Assembly (NCBI GenBank): GCA_900074725.1
Contig: LT598460.1
Location: forward strand, 687,502-751,501
Origin: Lachancea dasiensis
Taxonomy: Eukaryota > Ascomycota > Saccharomycetes > Saccharomycetales > Saccharomycetaceae
Length of the DNA stretch: 64,000 bases
Reading direction: 5' to 3'
Made by a program: the position numbers and the translations under genes. Shown here piece by piece: positions 19,475 to 28,777 of this stretch. How positions within the stretch are numbered: the stretch's first letter is position 1; every line of letters begins with the position of its first letter. The notes beneath the pieces were generated by a model, which saw nothing but the letters and a program-made list of their open reading frames with translations, searched no databases and was not told the origin of the DNA.

Positions 19475-20557
19475 ATGCATGATCGTTCTTCTTTACAAAG
19501 CAGGCTTCTATTTGGCATACCCGTGGCGCTCGTCGCAGGCCTTTTAACCCAACTTCAAGTCCCAATTCCAACATGGCTTCATTTGACCGACCACGAAAGA
19601 CCGCCAGTGAGCAGTGCCATTTCTCCCAAACATATGAACTCCTATGACCTTGTCCACATATGCCACTGTCCAGAGCGCTCCCTTGAGTGGCGTGATGTAT
19701 CTAGGTTTTTACTGCATCAACTACACTTCGTAACGACTGATTGGGCATCGTTAGCCATGAATCTGCTCTTTGCTTTGAACGTGCTAATGTGGATTGCGCA
19801 GTGGTTGGCAAGCTGGAAAAAGGCCAAGAACCTTTTGCATGAGGAGCCAACAGCGACCACCCTGGATAGCACTTTCCAAGATGAACGTTGCGCCGCACTG
19901 TACACCGCCAAAGAAAGAGCTCTGCTGCAGTTTCAAAAACTGAATTCGCAGCCGCCTCATTTTGTTTATGGATTCGAGGATCCTTGGGACTGCGATCCGG
20001 ATGAGTTGCTACCTCCACTACGAAGCAAGGGTACAGAAAGCGTGGAAACACTGCATCCGAGCTCAAGGCCGAAATCCTTATCCTCAACCCAGACACCAAT
20101 TACTGGAAAAACGTTGGGAAAAGCCGTTCCAACCGGTGCAAACACAAACCAGAACCCCGCCATGAATGTGCATTCTTCGAGTATCCGTACAGTGGTTTCC
20201 CGTTCATCACTTACGCCTGACCGCCACTCCGAACCGCCTATCAAGCCGTCATGTCACACGTCTTCCAAATTGAAATTCCATGCCGTGACAGTTCCTAGCA
20301 CTCCTATTCACCTAGAGCGATCCAGCCCCGAGAAAAAACCATTGGTTTCTACAGTGGAACAGTCCACCGAATTGTCTTTACCGGAATCTCTTGCGGCATC
20401 GCAGGACTCGTCATCAACAAGTTCTCATGCGAAAAATCAAACTCTAACCCCCGAAAACTTACCTCTATCATTTCACCAGCCCTCGCCTGCTAAGTCTACT
20501 ATCTTGAAGACAGAACTGACTCAAGAGCAAGTCTACTCTCAACCATTTATCTACTGA
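19475..20557 (+). CDS. NVJ1: Nucleus-vacuole junction protein Nvj1
   Basis: The 360-residue protein lies where S. cerevisiae NVJ1 (YHR195W, 321 residues) is expected, between MDM31 and UTP9. Most of it has diverged, but the architecture fits: an N-terminal hydrophobic stretch (about residues 10-28), a membrane segment at about 92-111, an ERALLQF motif just after it (ERAVLQF in S. cerevisiae), a long Ser/Thr/Pro-rich cytosolic tail, and the ending QEQVYSQPFIY, almost the same as TEQAYSQPFRY. Nvj1 sits in the outer nuclear envelope and binds Vac8 on the vacuole, making contacts used for piecemeal microautophagy of the nucleus. The conserved C-terminus is probably the Vac8-binding end (inference). 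Confidence 0.88.
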   Translation: MHDRSSLQSRLLFGIPVALVAGLLTQLQVPIPTWLHLTDHERPPVSSAISPKHMNSYDLVHICHCPERSLEWRDVSRFLLHQLHFVTTDWASLAMNLLFALNVLMWIAQWLASWKKAKNLLHEEPTATTLDSTFQDERCAALYTAKERALLQFQKLNSQPPHFVYGFEDPWDCDPDELLPPLRSKGTESVETLHPSSRPKSLSSTQTPITGKTLGKAVPTGANTNQNPAMNVHSSSIRTVVSRSSLTPDRHSEPPIKPSCHTSSKLKFHAVTVPSTPIHLERSSPEKKPLVSTVEQSTELSLPESLAASQDSSSTSSHAKNQTLTPENLPLSFHQPSPAKSTILKTELTQEQVYSQPFIY

Positions 20558-20724
20558 GCATTTTAAGGTCATCAAGTTCCTCGTGATCTGCACAGGCCGG
20601 CACTAAAATTTTTGGTTCATTTCAGCTGAGTAGCGGAAAGGCTAATGGAAAAAAATACGGTGAGATGAACTCATCTCTTGATCTTCACACATTTGATCTT
20701 GAGAAATCATACTCAAACCCGAGC

Positions 20725-23700
20725 ATGGATCCTTCAGAATTATGGCAGTGTTTTGCCCGGACTTTAGACCATGATCACAACGTTCGTTCTCAAGCGGAAG
20801 CTCAACTGAAACTTGCGGGAAAAGCTCCAGGATTTCTGGGAGCATGTCTGGACATCATATCCGCGGCTGATATACCAGAAAATATCAAATTATCGGCATC
20901 CTTGTACTTCAAGAACAAGATTTTGTACGGATGGAGTGACAGACAGAGCAGCAGAAACGAGCTCCTGGACGTTGTGGTGGACAACGACGAAAAGCCAGTA
21001 GTCAAAGATATGTTTGTGAAAGCGTTGCTGCAATCGTCAATCTACTCTCCCAATTGCATTAGATTACTACAACCAGCTCTTAGAACGATCGTCTCGGAGG
21101 ATTATCCGAAGAAGCAGTGGAATTCGCTTCTGGAAAGTTCGTTCGAGCTGTTGGGGTCCAATGACGTGAATTCGGCTCATGTTGGACTGCTGTGCCTGAG
21201 TGAGGTGTTCAGAACCTTCAGGTGGAAAGAAAATGACTCTAGACAAGACTTGGAACACATGATCATGCAGCACTTTCCTCCGCTGCTTGAATTTACATCT
21301 ACCACGCTTTTGGATGGCGGCAAAAACATCGATAACCCAAAAATTGGAGACATGGTGAAGCTGGTTTTGAAAATTTACAAGTTTGTAACATACCACGACT
21401 TGCCCTTCACCCTACAACGGCCCGAAAGCTTTATTCCGTGGGCTAATTTGCATGTTGCAATCATTCAGCAACCATTGTCAACTCAAACCATTGCGTCTCT
21501 CGAACCTAACAGTCGAAAGGTTCAACCCTGGGTAAAGGCCAAGAAGTGGGCCTACGCCAATATGTCAAGACTTTTTCAAAGGTACGCATCGACTTCATTG
21601 TCGCGGAAGTTTGCGTATGATGACTTTAAGATGCTGTTTTTACAAGAGTTTTTACCACAGCTACTGCAGCTATATTTTCAGCAAATTGAGCAATGGAGTA
21701 GCGGATCTGTGTGGCTGAGCGACGAGGCCATTCATCATATCTTAGGCTTTTTTGAGCAAGCTGTTGTTCAAAAAGCTACATGGCCTTTGATCAAACCTTA
21801 CTACTCTATAATTTTGGAGCATGTAATTTTCCCATTGCTCTGCCCAACAGAGGATACGCTAGAGACATTTGACTCTGACCCTCAAGAATATATTCACAGA
21901 AATCTCGAAACTTGGGATGATGACTATTCTCCTGACTTTGCAGCCCTATCGTTGCTTTCTACCTGCGTGGCTAAACGCGGTAAATCCACATTGCAACCAA
22001 CTGTGTATTTTGTGACCGAAAAACTGAACAATGGCATAACGAATCCTGCCAAAATATTTGAATGCGAGTCTTCTTTGAGAATTCTTTCGAATATTTTGGA
22101 TCGCTTATGCCACAAAAGCTCTCCATTTGTGAACGACGTGGAAAACTTACTTGGATCACTTGTTTTTCCTTTCTTCCAGTCTTCCCATCAGTTTTTGAAA
22201 GCTCGTGTATGCGAAATATGTTCTAAGCTGGGAGATCAGCAGTTTAAAAGTGAAAAGACTCTTCAGACCATTTACAATGGTATAATTACATGTTTCATGG
22301 AGGACAACGACTGCTTACCAGTAGAGCTACTTGCGGCTCTCGCGGTTCAGGCGTTTATCCACGTTCCTGAATTTCAGGGTCCAATATCCTCGAGTGTTGT
22401 GCCAATGACACAGAAACTACTCCGCATTTCTAATGAAATTGAGTCTGATGCTGTGTCTGGTGTCTTACAGGAGTTTGTAGAGTGTTTTTCTGAGCAGCTA
22501 CAACCCTTTGGTATTGAACTCATGAACGATTTGGTCCAGCAGTTTTTGAAGTTGGCCATAGAGCTCAACGACTCGTCAAATTTTGACATCAATGACATCA
22601 ACGACTATAACAATGTACCTGATGATACGGATAAGCAGATGGCCGCTCTTGGTATACTGTCGACATCAATTTCGATCTTACTCTCATTCGAAAACTCTCA
22701 CGAAATTGTGAAGAATCTTGAACAATCATTTTACCCCGCAGCAGAGTTTATACTGAAGAATGGTATGGAGGATTTTTATCGCGAAGTATGCGAGTTTTTG
22801 GAAAACTCCACTTTTCTGCTCAGAGATGTTACACCTTTTTCGTGGAAGATACTAGAGCTGATTGGCGAGTGTAACAGAAAGGAGGAAAGCATGGTAGCAT
22901 TTTACTTGGAAGACTTCATGCTTGCTTTTAACAACTATTTGGTTTATGGACAAGAAGAACTGCGTAAGAATTCTTTCTATTCGAATATCTTATTCGAAGT
23001 TTATTGCAAAGCTGTCGCCAACGAAGACAACACGCTCGATGATATGGTACATATATTCGAATTATCGCAGAAAATAGTGCTTGCTCTCGGTTCAAGTACG
23101 AATAATGTACTTTATGAGAAGCTGCTGGGGGACGCATTAACATCCATCAAAAATGAGGCAAACGATCTAAAGAAGAACATAACGTTTGCAGTCACTTCTT
23201 TCAACGTGGTGATTGCCTGCTTCGCTTGCGATCCTTGGGTCACATTACAGTATATGATCTCCCAGAGCGCTCTGGAGTCGTTCATTAGCTTGTGGTTTGA
23301 ATATCTCATTCCCAACTACAAGCGGGTATACGATATCAAGTTATCTATCATGGCTCTTTTGAGCATTGTTAGCGATGTGGCCGCTGCCGACATCCAGGCC
23401 ATATCTTTTGAAGTCGTAGTGACCAAGTCAAGCTCTTTGATTATCAGTCTGTTGACCGTTTTTCCCCAGGCCCTGAAGACGCTTGAAGAGAAGCGCAAAA
23501 CATACTCTGCAGAAGAGTTTGGCCGCAACTCTGCAGAGGACGCCGATTGGCAAGATTTCCAAGACTACGGCGATGGAGGCGACGACGAAGATGAAGAAGA
23601 TGATTTCGAGGGCAATGAGGAGCAATACCTCGAACTCTTAAATAAGCGAGCTCAGGGCCTTGAGTTTGTCGACGGAAACACTGATATTTTTGATAGCGGC

Positions 23701-23883
23701 GACAGTTTCGAGGACCTTGAAGAAGATCCTCTCTCTGGCTCTGTTATTGACAATGTTAACGTTTATCAAGTCCTTAACTCAGTTCTGACATCTCTGCAGA
23801 GCGACGAAGCCAAGTACCGAATGTTTACGGCCGAATGGTCGCCAGAAGATCAAAAAACCTACTCGGGTCTAATGAATCTTTAA
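20725..23883 (+). CDS. NMD5: Importin-beta family nuclear import receptor (Nmd5/Kap119)
   Basis: The 1052-residue protein closely matches S. cerevisiae Nmd5 (YJR132W, 1048 residues) over its whole length, for example VPGFLGACLDII-like and ENIKLSASLYFKNKI blocks near the start and DKQMAALGILSTSISILLSFENS in the middle. It has an importin-beta N-terminal domain at about residues 20-100, HEAT repeats throughout, and an acidic patch near residue 955. Nmd5 carries cargo such as TFIIS and Hog1 into the nucleus. An in-frame ATG exists 20 codons upstream (20665), but the ATG at 20725 (MDPSELWQCFARTLDH) matches the known N-terminus. Confidence 0.97.
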   Translation: MDPSELWQCFARTLDHDHNVRSQAEAQLKLAGKAPGFLGACLDIISAADIPENIKLSASLYFKNKILYGWSDRQSSRNELLDVVVDNDEKPVVKDMFVKALLQSSIYSPNCIRLLQPALRTIVSEDYPKKQWNSLLESSFELLGSNDVNSAHVGLLCLSEVFRTFRWKENDSRQDLEHMIMQHFPPLLEFTSTTLLDGGKNIDNPKIGDMVKLVLKIYKFVTYHDLPFTLQRPESFIPWANLHVAIIQQPLSTQTIASLEPNSRKVQPWVKAKKWAYANMSRLFQRYASTSLSRKFAYDDFKMLFLQEFLPQLLQLYFQQIEQWSSGSVWLSDEAIHHILGFFEQAVVQKATWPLIKPYYSIILEHVIFPLLCPTEDTLETFDSDPQEYIHRNLETWDDDYSPDFAALSLLSTCVAKRGKSTLQPTVYFVTEKLNNGITNPAKIFECESSLRILSNILDRLCHKSSPFVNDVENLLGSLVFPFFQSSHQFLKARVCEICSKLGDQQFKSEKTLQTIYNGIITCFMEDNDCLPVELLAALAVQAFIHVPEFQGPISSSVVPMTQKLLRISNEIESDAVSGVLQEFVECFSEQLQPFGIELMNDLVQQFLKLAIELNDSSNFDINDINDYNNVPDDTDKQMAALGILSTSISILLSFENSHEIVKNLEQSFYPAAEFILKNGMEDFYREVCEFLENSTFLLRDVTPFSWKILELIGECNRKEESMVAFYLEDFMLAFNNYLVYGQEELRKNSFYSNILFEVYCKAVANEDNTLDDMVHIFELSQKIVLALGSSTNNVLYEKLLGDALTSIKNEANDLKKNITFAVTSFNVVIACFACDPWVTLQYMISQSALESFISLWFEYLIPNYKRVYDIKLSIMALLSIVSDVAAADIQAISFEVVVTKSSSLIISLLTVFPQALKTLEEKRKTYSAEEFGRNSAEDADWQDFQDYGDGGDDEDEEDDFEGNEEQYLELLNKRAQGLEFVDGNTDIFDSGDSFEDLEEDPLSGSVIDNVNVYQVLNSVLTSLQSDEAKYRMFTAEWSPEDQKTYSGLMNL

Positions 23884-24020
23884 GTTCTCGAGATCAAGGA
23901 TGAAATAAGCTTGGGCCAACACAATCTGAGTGCTCTCTCAAGGTTTTGATGATCGATTTACTGCTGCTCGCCATGTGTCGATAATCCATGGTGATCTTTT
24001 GCGGGTAACATTTTCTTATA

Positions 24021-24083
24021 GAAAATTTTCAATATTGAAAAATTCAATATACAACCATCAGTTCGCTCATCTGAGCTCATCGC
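24021..24083 (+). promoter_or_regulatory. RRPE-like and PAC elements upstream of UTP9
   Basis: GAAAATTTTC at 24021-24030 contains the core of the ribosomal RNA processing element. AGCTCATCGC at 24074-24083 is the reverse complement of the PAC consensus GCGATGAGCT, and another CTCATC lies just upstream. They are 65-127 bases before the UTP9 ATG. PAC and RRPE together mark ribosome-biogenesis genes in yeasts, and this fits UTP9 function. Confidence 0.75.
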
Positions 24084-24147
24084 CAACAGCTATAATTGAA
24101 GAGGTTAGCCAGAGAAAGGTTTCAGCCTCTTGGTTTATTGGCCTACC

Positions 24148-25809
24148 ATGATTTCCGATAGCGACATCATTGCTACCTTCTCTCCAGATTCACAGACGTT
24201 TGCCTTCAGATCGAATGGGCTACAAAGAAAATATGTGGACTTGTATCCATTGAGCGAGGCAAGCGATTACAAGGTGACAAGTTCACTTGTCAATCACATC
24301 GACTATGAGAGTGGAGACTTGAAGCTAGAGGACTTGAAGTTTACGACATGGTGCTTGAGCAGCGTCGAAAAAAACGAATTATTTTCGGGGAAAACGAAAC
24401 GTAGATATTCCGAGAGTGAAGTGGATGGCAAGCTAACCGAGGCCTACTTCGTCAATGCTTTTAGCGGTGGAAAAATAGTTGTGTTTTCTACCTCAGGGAG
24501 TGAAATCGCCAATATCATTCAGAATAAGCGCGAGATTCTTGGCATGGAAGCTTCAGGCGCCTCAATATGGATCGTGGATGATGAAAAAGTTGTGAAACAG
24601 TTCGATTACAAGTCTTCAAAACCTTCAAAGACCTTTCACCTCGTGGACGGCAAGTCTGACGAGATTACCAATTTTCAAGTACTGGAGTGGCAAGACAAAG
24701 TACTACTCGCTGTGTTCACGCCGACGAACCTTTATATTGTGGATCCTTCTAAGAGGCGACCTTCCACGGTTGTTAATATGGATCTTCCTAATGGCAGGTG
24801 TTGCGTTCTGGGATCTGACAGTCAGTTAGTGGTCGCCGGGATGGAAGGTATTCACATTGTTGAATTGCAAAGTGGCAAATCCGTGTCTAAGTGGCCTTTT
24901 CAGGCAACAAAACTAAAGTATCTGAACGGAAGAGTGTATGCGCTATCTGTTGAAGGTTTTGTGTCTGTATTCCAAGTAGGAGAGCAAAAAGAAATTTGCT
25001 CGATCCAATGTCAGCACTCTGAAATTCTCCAATTCACTTTTGTGAAGTCTAGCATAATCATCGCATGGCTCAATGTAAACGAGCCCAAATTCGAACATAT
25101 AACGACCGAACAAATTGGTCACAACAAAGAAATCATCTTTCGCCAAGAGGAGGAGGTTGTTTCAGCGTCAACTATAGACACCGGCGTCGAACCCACCGCG
25201 CTCTTGAAGAAAGACTTGCTCAAAGTAGGTCAGTCAGGGGATGTTCACGAAGATATCGTGAGTGTGTTTCTTCAACAACTGGACGGAAAGGACAACGAAT
25301 CCACTTTGCTCCAAACACTAAGCTCAGACTTGTGGACTGATCGGCAAATTAAAGAAATGGTCAATGGTAGACTTAGCGACGACCATATCAATAAAATCTT
25401 CGCCGTTATATCAAACGAAATTGCGCGCAATGCCTGGGCAACTCTCCCTTCCTGTGCCCTTTGGTTCAAGTGGCTGCTTACGCTTCGTCATGGAACCGTA
25501 ATTAACGCTAGCGACAGTCGTTCAAGCAAGAAGGCGAAACAGATTCGGGCATCTTTGAGAGCGAGCAGCGACGTTTATTCTTTGTTATTGTCGATGAAAG
25601 GCAAACTCGAAATGTTAAGCGAGCAAGCTAAACTTCGGGAGGAGTTTGCCAGTATGTCACTCGATTCTAAGGCCTTGGACGGCGGTATCAACGGTATAGA
25701 GGGTGACCAACAGGCCGTGGAACCGATCTACGTCAACGGGGAAGGTGACGAATATGTCGATGCTCTAGACTATGCTGGCTCGGCAACTAAGGTCAGCAGT
25801 GACAAGTAA
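24148..25809 (+). CDS. UTP9: t-UTP/UtpA subunit Utp9 of the small-subunit processome
   Basis: The 553-residue protein matches S. cerevisiae Utp9 (YHR196W, 575 residues): ATFSPDSQTFAF at the start, YIVDPSKRRPST in the middle, ISWLNVNEP-like text near residue 310, and GKLEMLSEQAKLREEFA close to the end. It is a WD40 beta-propeller protein with a C-terminal Utp12-type domain. Utp9 belongs to the UtpA complex, which binds nascent pre-rRNA in the nucleolus and links rDNA transcription to 18S processing. The frame extends upstream without ATG; the ATG at 24148 was chosen. The PAC/RRPE promoter supports the role. Confidence 0.94.
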   Translation: MISDSDIIATFSPDSQTFAFRSNGLQRKYVDLYPLSEASDYKVTSSLVNHIDYESGDLKLEDLKFTTWCLSSVEKNELFSGKTKRRYSESEVDGKLTEAYFVNAFSGGKIVVFSTSGSEIANIIQNKREILGMEASGASIWIVDDEKVVKQFDYKSSKPSKTFHLVDGKSDEITNFQVLEWQDKVLLAVFTPTNLYIVDPSKRRPSTVVNMDLPNGRCCVLGSDSQLVVAGMEGIHIVELQSGKSVSKWPFQATKLKYLNGRVYALSVEGFVSVFQVGEQKEICSIQCQHSEILQFTFVKSSIIIAWLNVNEPKFEHITTEQIGHNKEIIFRQEEEVVSASTIDTGVEPTALLKKDLLKVGQSGDVHEDIVSVFLQQLDGKDNESTLLQTLSSDLWTDRQIKEMVNGRLSDDHINKIFAVISNEIARNAWATLPSCALWFKWLLTLRHGTVINASDSRSSKKAKQIRASLRASSDVYSLLLSMKGKLEMLSEQAKLREEFASMSLDSKALDGGINGIEGDQQAVEPIYVNGEGDEYVDALDYAGSATKVSSDK

Positions 25810-26008
25810 TTTTGCATCCATACAGCTTAACTGTCTTGGTAAACCGGATTGATTCATGGCAGCTCACTGTAACACTCCCCTGTACATTAAATATAAGAGC
25901 TACATATCACCATTTAAAGTAGTTTGAGATCGATTCACGGTCTTACGAATAATATTTTGGATTTCGTTTCCTCTAGTCAAATGTTTCCATGCCTCTTCCG
26001 CTGAGTAT

Positions 26009-26030
26009 AAAATTTTTCGAGCGATGAGCA
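26009..26030 (+). promoter_or_regulatory. Adjacent RRPE and PAC elements upstream of XPT1
   Basis: AAAATTTTT (26009-26017) is followed three bases later by GCGATGAGCA (26021-26030), about 100 bases before the XPT1 ATG. RRPE next to PAC at this distance is the classic promoter signature of yeast ribosome-biogenesis genes. The preceding gene UTP9 ends at 25809, so the pair faces XPT1. Confidence 0.75.
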
Positions 26031-26129
26031 TCAAATCTCGGCGTCAAAAAAATATGTCAATCTGTTAACTAGACACACCAACCAACCATACTTCAAGCTT
26101 GGCGAGTTATACTCTGGAATAGTTTCAAA

Positions 26130-26771
26130 ATGGGTGGAACTGTCGAAGATGTTCAGAAAATGTATATTTCTTACAATAATATCCACAAATGCTGTCAAAG
26201 AGTGGCTGCTGGCATCATGGCCAAAGGAGAGAGACCAGATGTCATTATCGCCATTACAGGTGGGGGAATGATCCCCGCCAGAATCATTAGATCGTTTTTG
26301 AAGAGCCGCGGTCAAAAGAACATCCCCATCCAGGCCATCGGACTGTCCCTGTACGAAGACATGGGCCTCGACGACCAGGTTGAGTCGATCGGAAAAGAGG
26401 TCATCAGAACGCAATGGCTCGACTTTGGCTCTCTGGAACAACATTTTGATTCCCTCATTGGTAAACGGGTGCTTATTGTCGACGAAGTCGACGACACCAG
26501 AACTACTCTCCACTACGCGGTTACTGAGTTGGAACAAGAGGTGAGAAGTCAACAAATTAAATTAAACAGAATCGAGGAGAAGACCATTTTCTCTATTTTC
26601 GTGCTTCACAACAAAGATAAACCCAAGAAGGCGTCCTTGCCTGAGGAGATGATGAGCGAGGATCGTTACCTGGCGGCGGAGACGGTTCCTGATGTATGGC
26701 TGTGCTATCCATGGGAGGCCATGGACATTGAAGAGCACACCGAGCTTGCCATCAAACAGGGGAATAACTGA
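26130..26771 (+). CDS. XPT1: Xanthine phosphoribosyltransferase
   Basis: The 213-residue protein is very close to S. cerevisiae Xpt1 (YJR133W, 209 residues). MYISYNNIHKCCQ and IIAITGGGMIPARIIRSF lie in the first 55 residues, and the PRPP-binding motif VLIVDEVDDTRTT at about 114-126 contains the paired acidic residues of type I phosphoribosyltransferases. VWLCYPWEAMDIEEH lies near the C-terminus. The enzyme makes XMP from xanthine and PRPP in purine salvage. The first few residues differ from S. cerevisiae. The gene is convergent with SGM1, with only 56 bases between stop codons. Confidence 0.97.
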   Translation: MGGTVEDVQKMYISYNNIHKCCQRVAAGIMAKGERPDVIIAITGGGMIPARIIRSFLKSRGQKNIPIQAIGLSLYEDMGLDDQVESIGKEVIRTQWLDFGSLEQHFDSLIGKRVLIVDEVDDTRTTLHYAVTELEQEVRSQQIKLNRIEEKTIFSIFVLHNKDKPKKASLPEEMMSEDRYLAAETVPDVWLCYPWEAMDIEEHTELAIKQGNN

Positions 26772-26827
26772 TTGTTTCCACGCGTCCCATCATTGTATAA
26801 TGAACTCTAGTAAATTTAATTGTCTCA

Positions 26828-28777
26828 TCACCTTACCTGTTCTTGCAATTCTACCATTTGCTGAACTTGCATTTGCATCATCTCCTTCAAATCATCAACG
26901 TCGTTTTCTAATTCGTCGACGCGCTCTGTACGTTCCTTCAAAAGCTTTGTGGTCGCTTCCAACTCTTCCTCCAACTTTTTTGCGCGCTCGCAAGATTCTT
27001 TGAGTTGGCCCTTTACTTCAGTCGCCTTTTCATTCTCCTCCATAAGTTGGAAGATCGTATTGTTAACCTCCTGTTTTTCTTTCCAAAGCCTATCGTGCGA
27101 TGCCTGAAGTGACGAAAGTTCCGTCTCAAGTCTCCTAATTTGACCACCTAGCCTTCCTACCATTTGAGCGTTCAACTGAGTACTTTGCTGACTTTGAGTT
27201 AAGTTTCGCTGTTGCTGTGAAGACGCGTAATCTAGCGAAGCCATACTACTCTTCCTCAAGAACATTGGCGACTCAGCTCCATCACCGGGCAGCAGCTCAT
27301 CTATATCAAATGGATACTTATTGCTGGTCACTTCTGCTTCTTCAGCGTACGAACTGTCCATATTTTGCAAGTTTTGCAGCTCCCATTTAGATATTTTGTC
27401 GAGATTCTCCTGAACTCCCATAAAAGGCTCTTTGTTTTCATTGGTCACAGAAGCCACCTCCGACGTCGCATTTGATTGAGACACTGGGTTTATCAAACGA
27501 GATTCAAGTTCACCTTTACTAATCCTAAACTTCTCTTGCCAGAGCTTAGCATCATCTCGAGCATTATCAAGGTTGTCGGTTAGTGTCGAAACTTCTTTGT
27601 TGAGAGCAGCTATCTCCTCAGTCAAGAGCTTCTGCTTTTGTTCCAACTCGTGAAGGCGAGGCCGCAAGTGATTATTCTCATCTAAGGTGGCAGCGAGCTG
27701 ACGATCCGATGCATGGTGGGACTCTTGCAGTTCCTCGTACTTCCTTTCGGAATCCACCAGTTTTCGTCGCAATGCAGATTCCATTTTGGCCGCTTCATCG
27801 GCGCTAACTTCAAGACGAGCTTTAAGTTCCTTAATTTGTGTCATTAAATCATTTTGTGTGCTCGAAACCAGCTGGTCAGAGTTTTTCGGACTCTTACTTA
27901 ACAAAATCCTTAGCTCTTCCAACGATAGCTCTAGTCTCGAGATTTCCCCTTTTGAAGTCTCACTCAACTCTTCATACTTCATTGTTGACTTCATGTTGAG
28001 AGTCTCGAGTTGGTCGCGGAGCCGCTGTTTTTGCAACTCCAAGGATTTATTTGTTTCTTGTGCCATCTCTAGTTCTCTCTGCACTGTAGCTAACTCTCCA
28101 TACTTTAATTTATCATGGCTAGCCCTAGCGTCGTTGCGTTCTTTAGTGAGATTTTCGCTTATTTCTATCGATTTGTTGAATCTGGAAGTCAAATCTTTGA
28201 GCTCAGATGACAAAGCACCCAATTTTTGTTTCCCTTCATCGAGCTCCTTCTTGCAGCGCTGCGACTCAAATTCTGTGTTGTTAAGCTTCTCTCTTAGGCT
28301 CTTTATCGTTGTAGTATGTCGCAATTCCAATTTCGATAAACTTTCACCTTCTGCCCGGAGTTCGCCTATAATGGAATCTTTTTCCTTGATTAATTTGATT
28401 AGACTGCTGTCACTGTGCTCTTTTTGTACTTGGCTTTTCTCGTGGGGCCTCTCACTTTTGGCTTCTCGAACAAGATGAGGCTTCAAAGCCTGAAGTAACT
28501 CTAGAACGGTCATCTTGTCGTAATTCGACGGCAAGATATCGGCGATGTCCTCTATACCTTCAACCGGGCCTGTTGCATCATCATTTCCACCGAACGTTTC
28601 CTTGGACGTCCCGTCACCTGCCTTTAAATTTGATTCTTCGTCATCAACGTTGGTTTCAAGCCCAACTGTTAGTGGCGATGGAGAGTCCAGCTTTTTACCC
28701 TTTTTCCGAGACTTGGCTCGCGCGGCCAATGAGAGTCTCTCCTCGATGGAGAGCTTCTTGCTACTATTAGTAGTCAT
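26828..28777 (-). CDS. SGM1: Golgi coiled-coil protein of the TMF family (Sgm1)
   Basis: The 649-residue protein fits S. cerevisiae Sgm1 (YJR134C, about 707 residues) in position and form: KKLSIEERLSLAARAKSRKK at the start, an acidic low-complexity stretch to about residue 90, long coiled coils from about 100 to 425 and again from about 540 to the end, and the C-terminal TMF-type block. Members bind the Rab Ypt6 at the Golgi. The residue composition (Glu, Lys, Leu, Gln, Ser) and heptad spacing support the coiled-coil call. Because coiled-coil similarity is easy to overread, the name leans on synteny with XPT1 and on the N-terminal match. Confidence 0.9.
   Translation of the reverse strand: MTTNSSKKLSIEERLSLAARAKSRKKGKKLDSPSPLTVGLETNVDDEESNLKAGDGTSKETFGGNDDATGPVEGIEDIADILPSNYDKMTVLELLQALKPHLVREAKSERPHEKSQVQKEHSDSSLIKLIKEKDSIIGELRAEGESLSKLELRHTTTIKSLREKLNNTEFESQRCKKELDEGKQKLGALSSELKDLTSRFNKSIEISENLTKERNDARASHDKLKYGELATVQRELEMAQETNKSLELQKQRLRDQLETLNMKSTMKYEELSETSKGEISRLELSLEELRILLSKSPKNSDQLVSSTQNDLMTQIKELKARLEVSADEAAKMESALRRKLVDSERKYEELQESHHASDRQLAATLDENNHLRPRLHELEQKQKLLTEEIAALNKEVSTLTDNLDNARDDAKLWQEKFRISKGELESRLINPVSQSNATSEVASVTNENKEPFMGVQENLDKISKWELQNLQNMDSSYAEEAEVTSNKYPFDIDELLPGDGAESPMFLRKSSMASLDYASSQQQRNLTQSQQSTQLNAQMVGRLGGQIRRLETELSSLQASHDRLWKEKQEVNNTIFQLMEENEKATEVKGQLKESCERAKKLEEELEATTKLLKERTERVDELENDVDDLKEMMQMQVQQMVELQEQVR

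Noticed and set aside
20665-20724. 20-codon N-terminal extension of NMD5
   Set aside because: The downstream ATG aligns with the S. cerevisiae start (MDPSELWQCF against MDITELLQCF).
27786-28478. 230-codon plus-strand frame opposite SGM1
   Set aside because: It is the antisense shadow of the coiled-coil gene: Ser/Leu-rich composition arises from Glu/Lys/Leu codons on the other strand.
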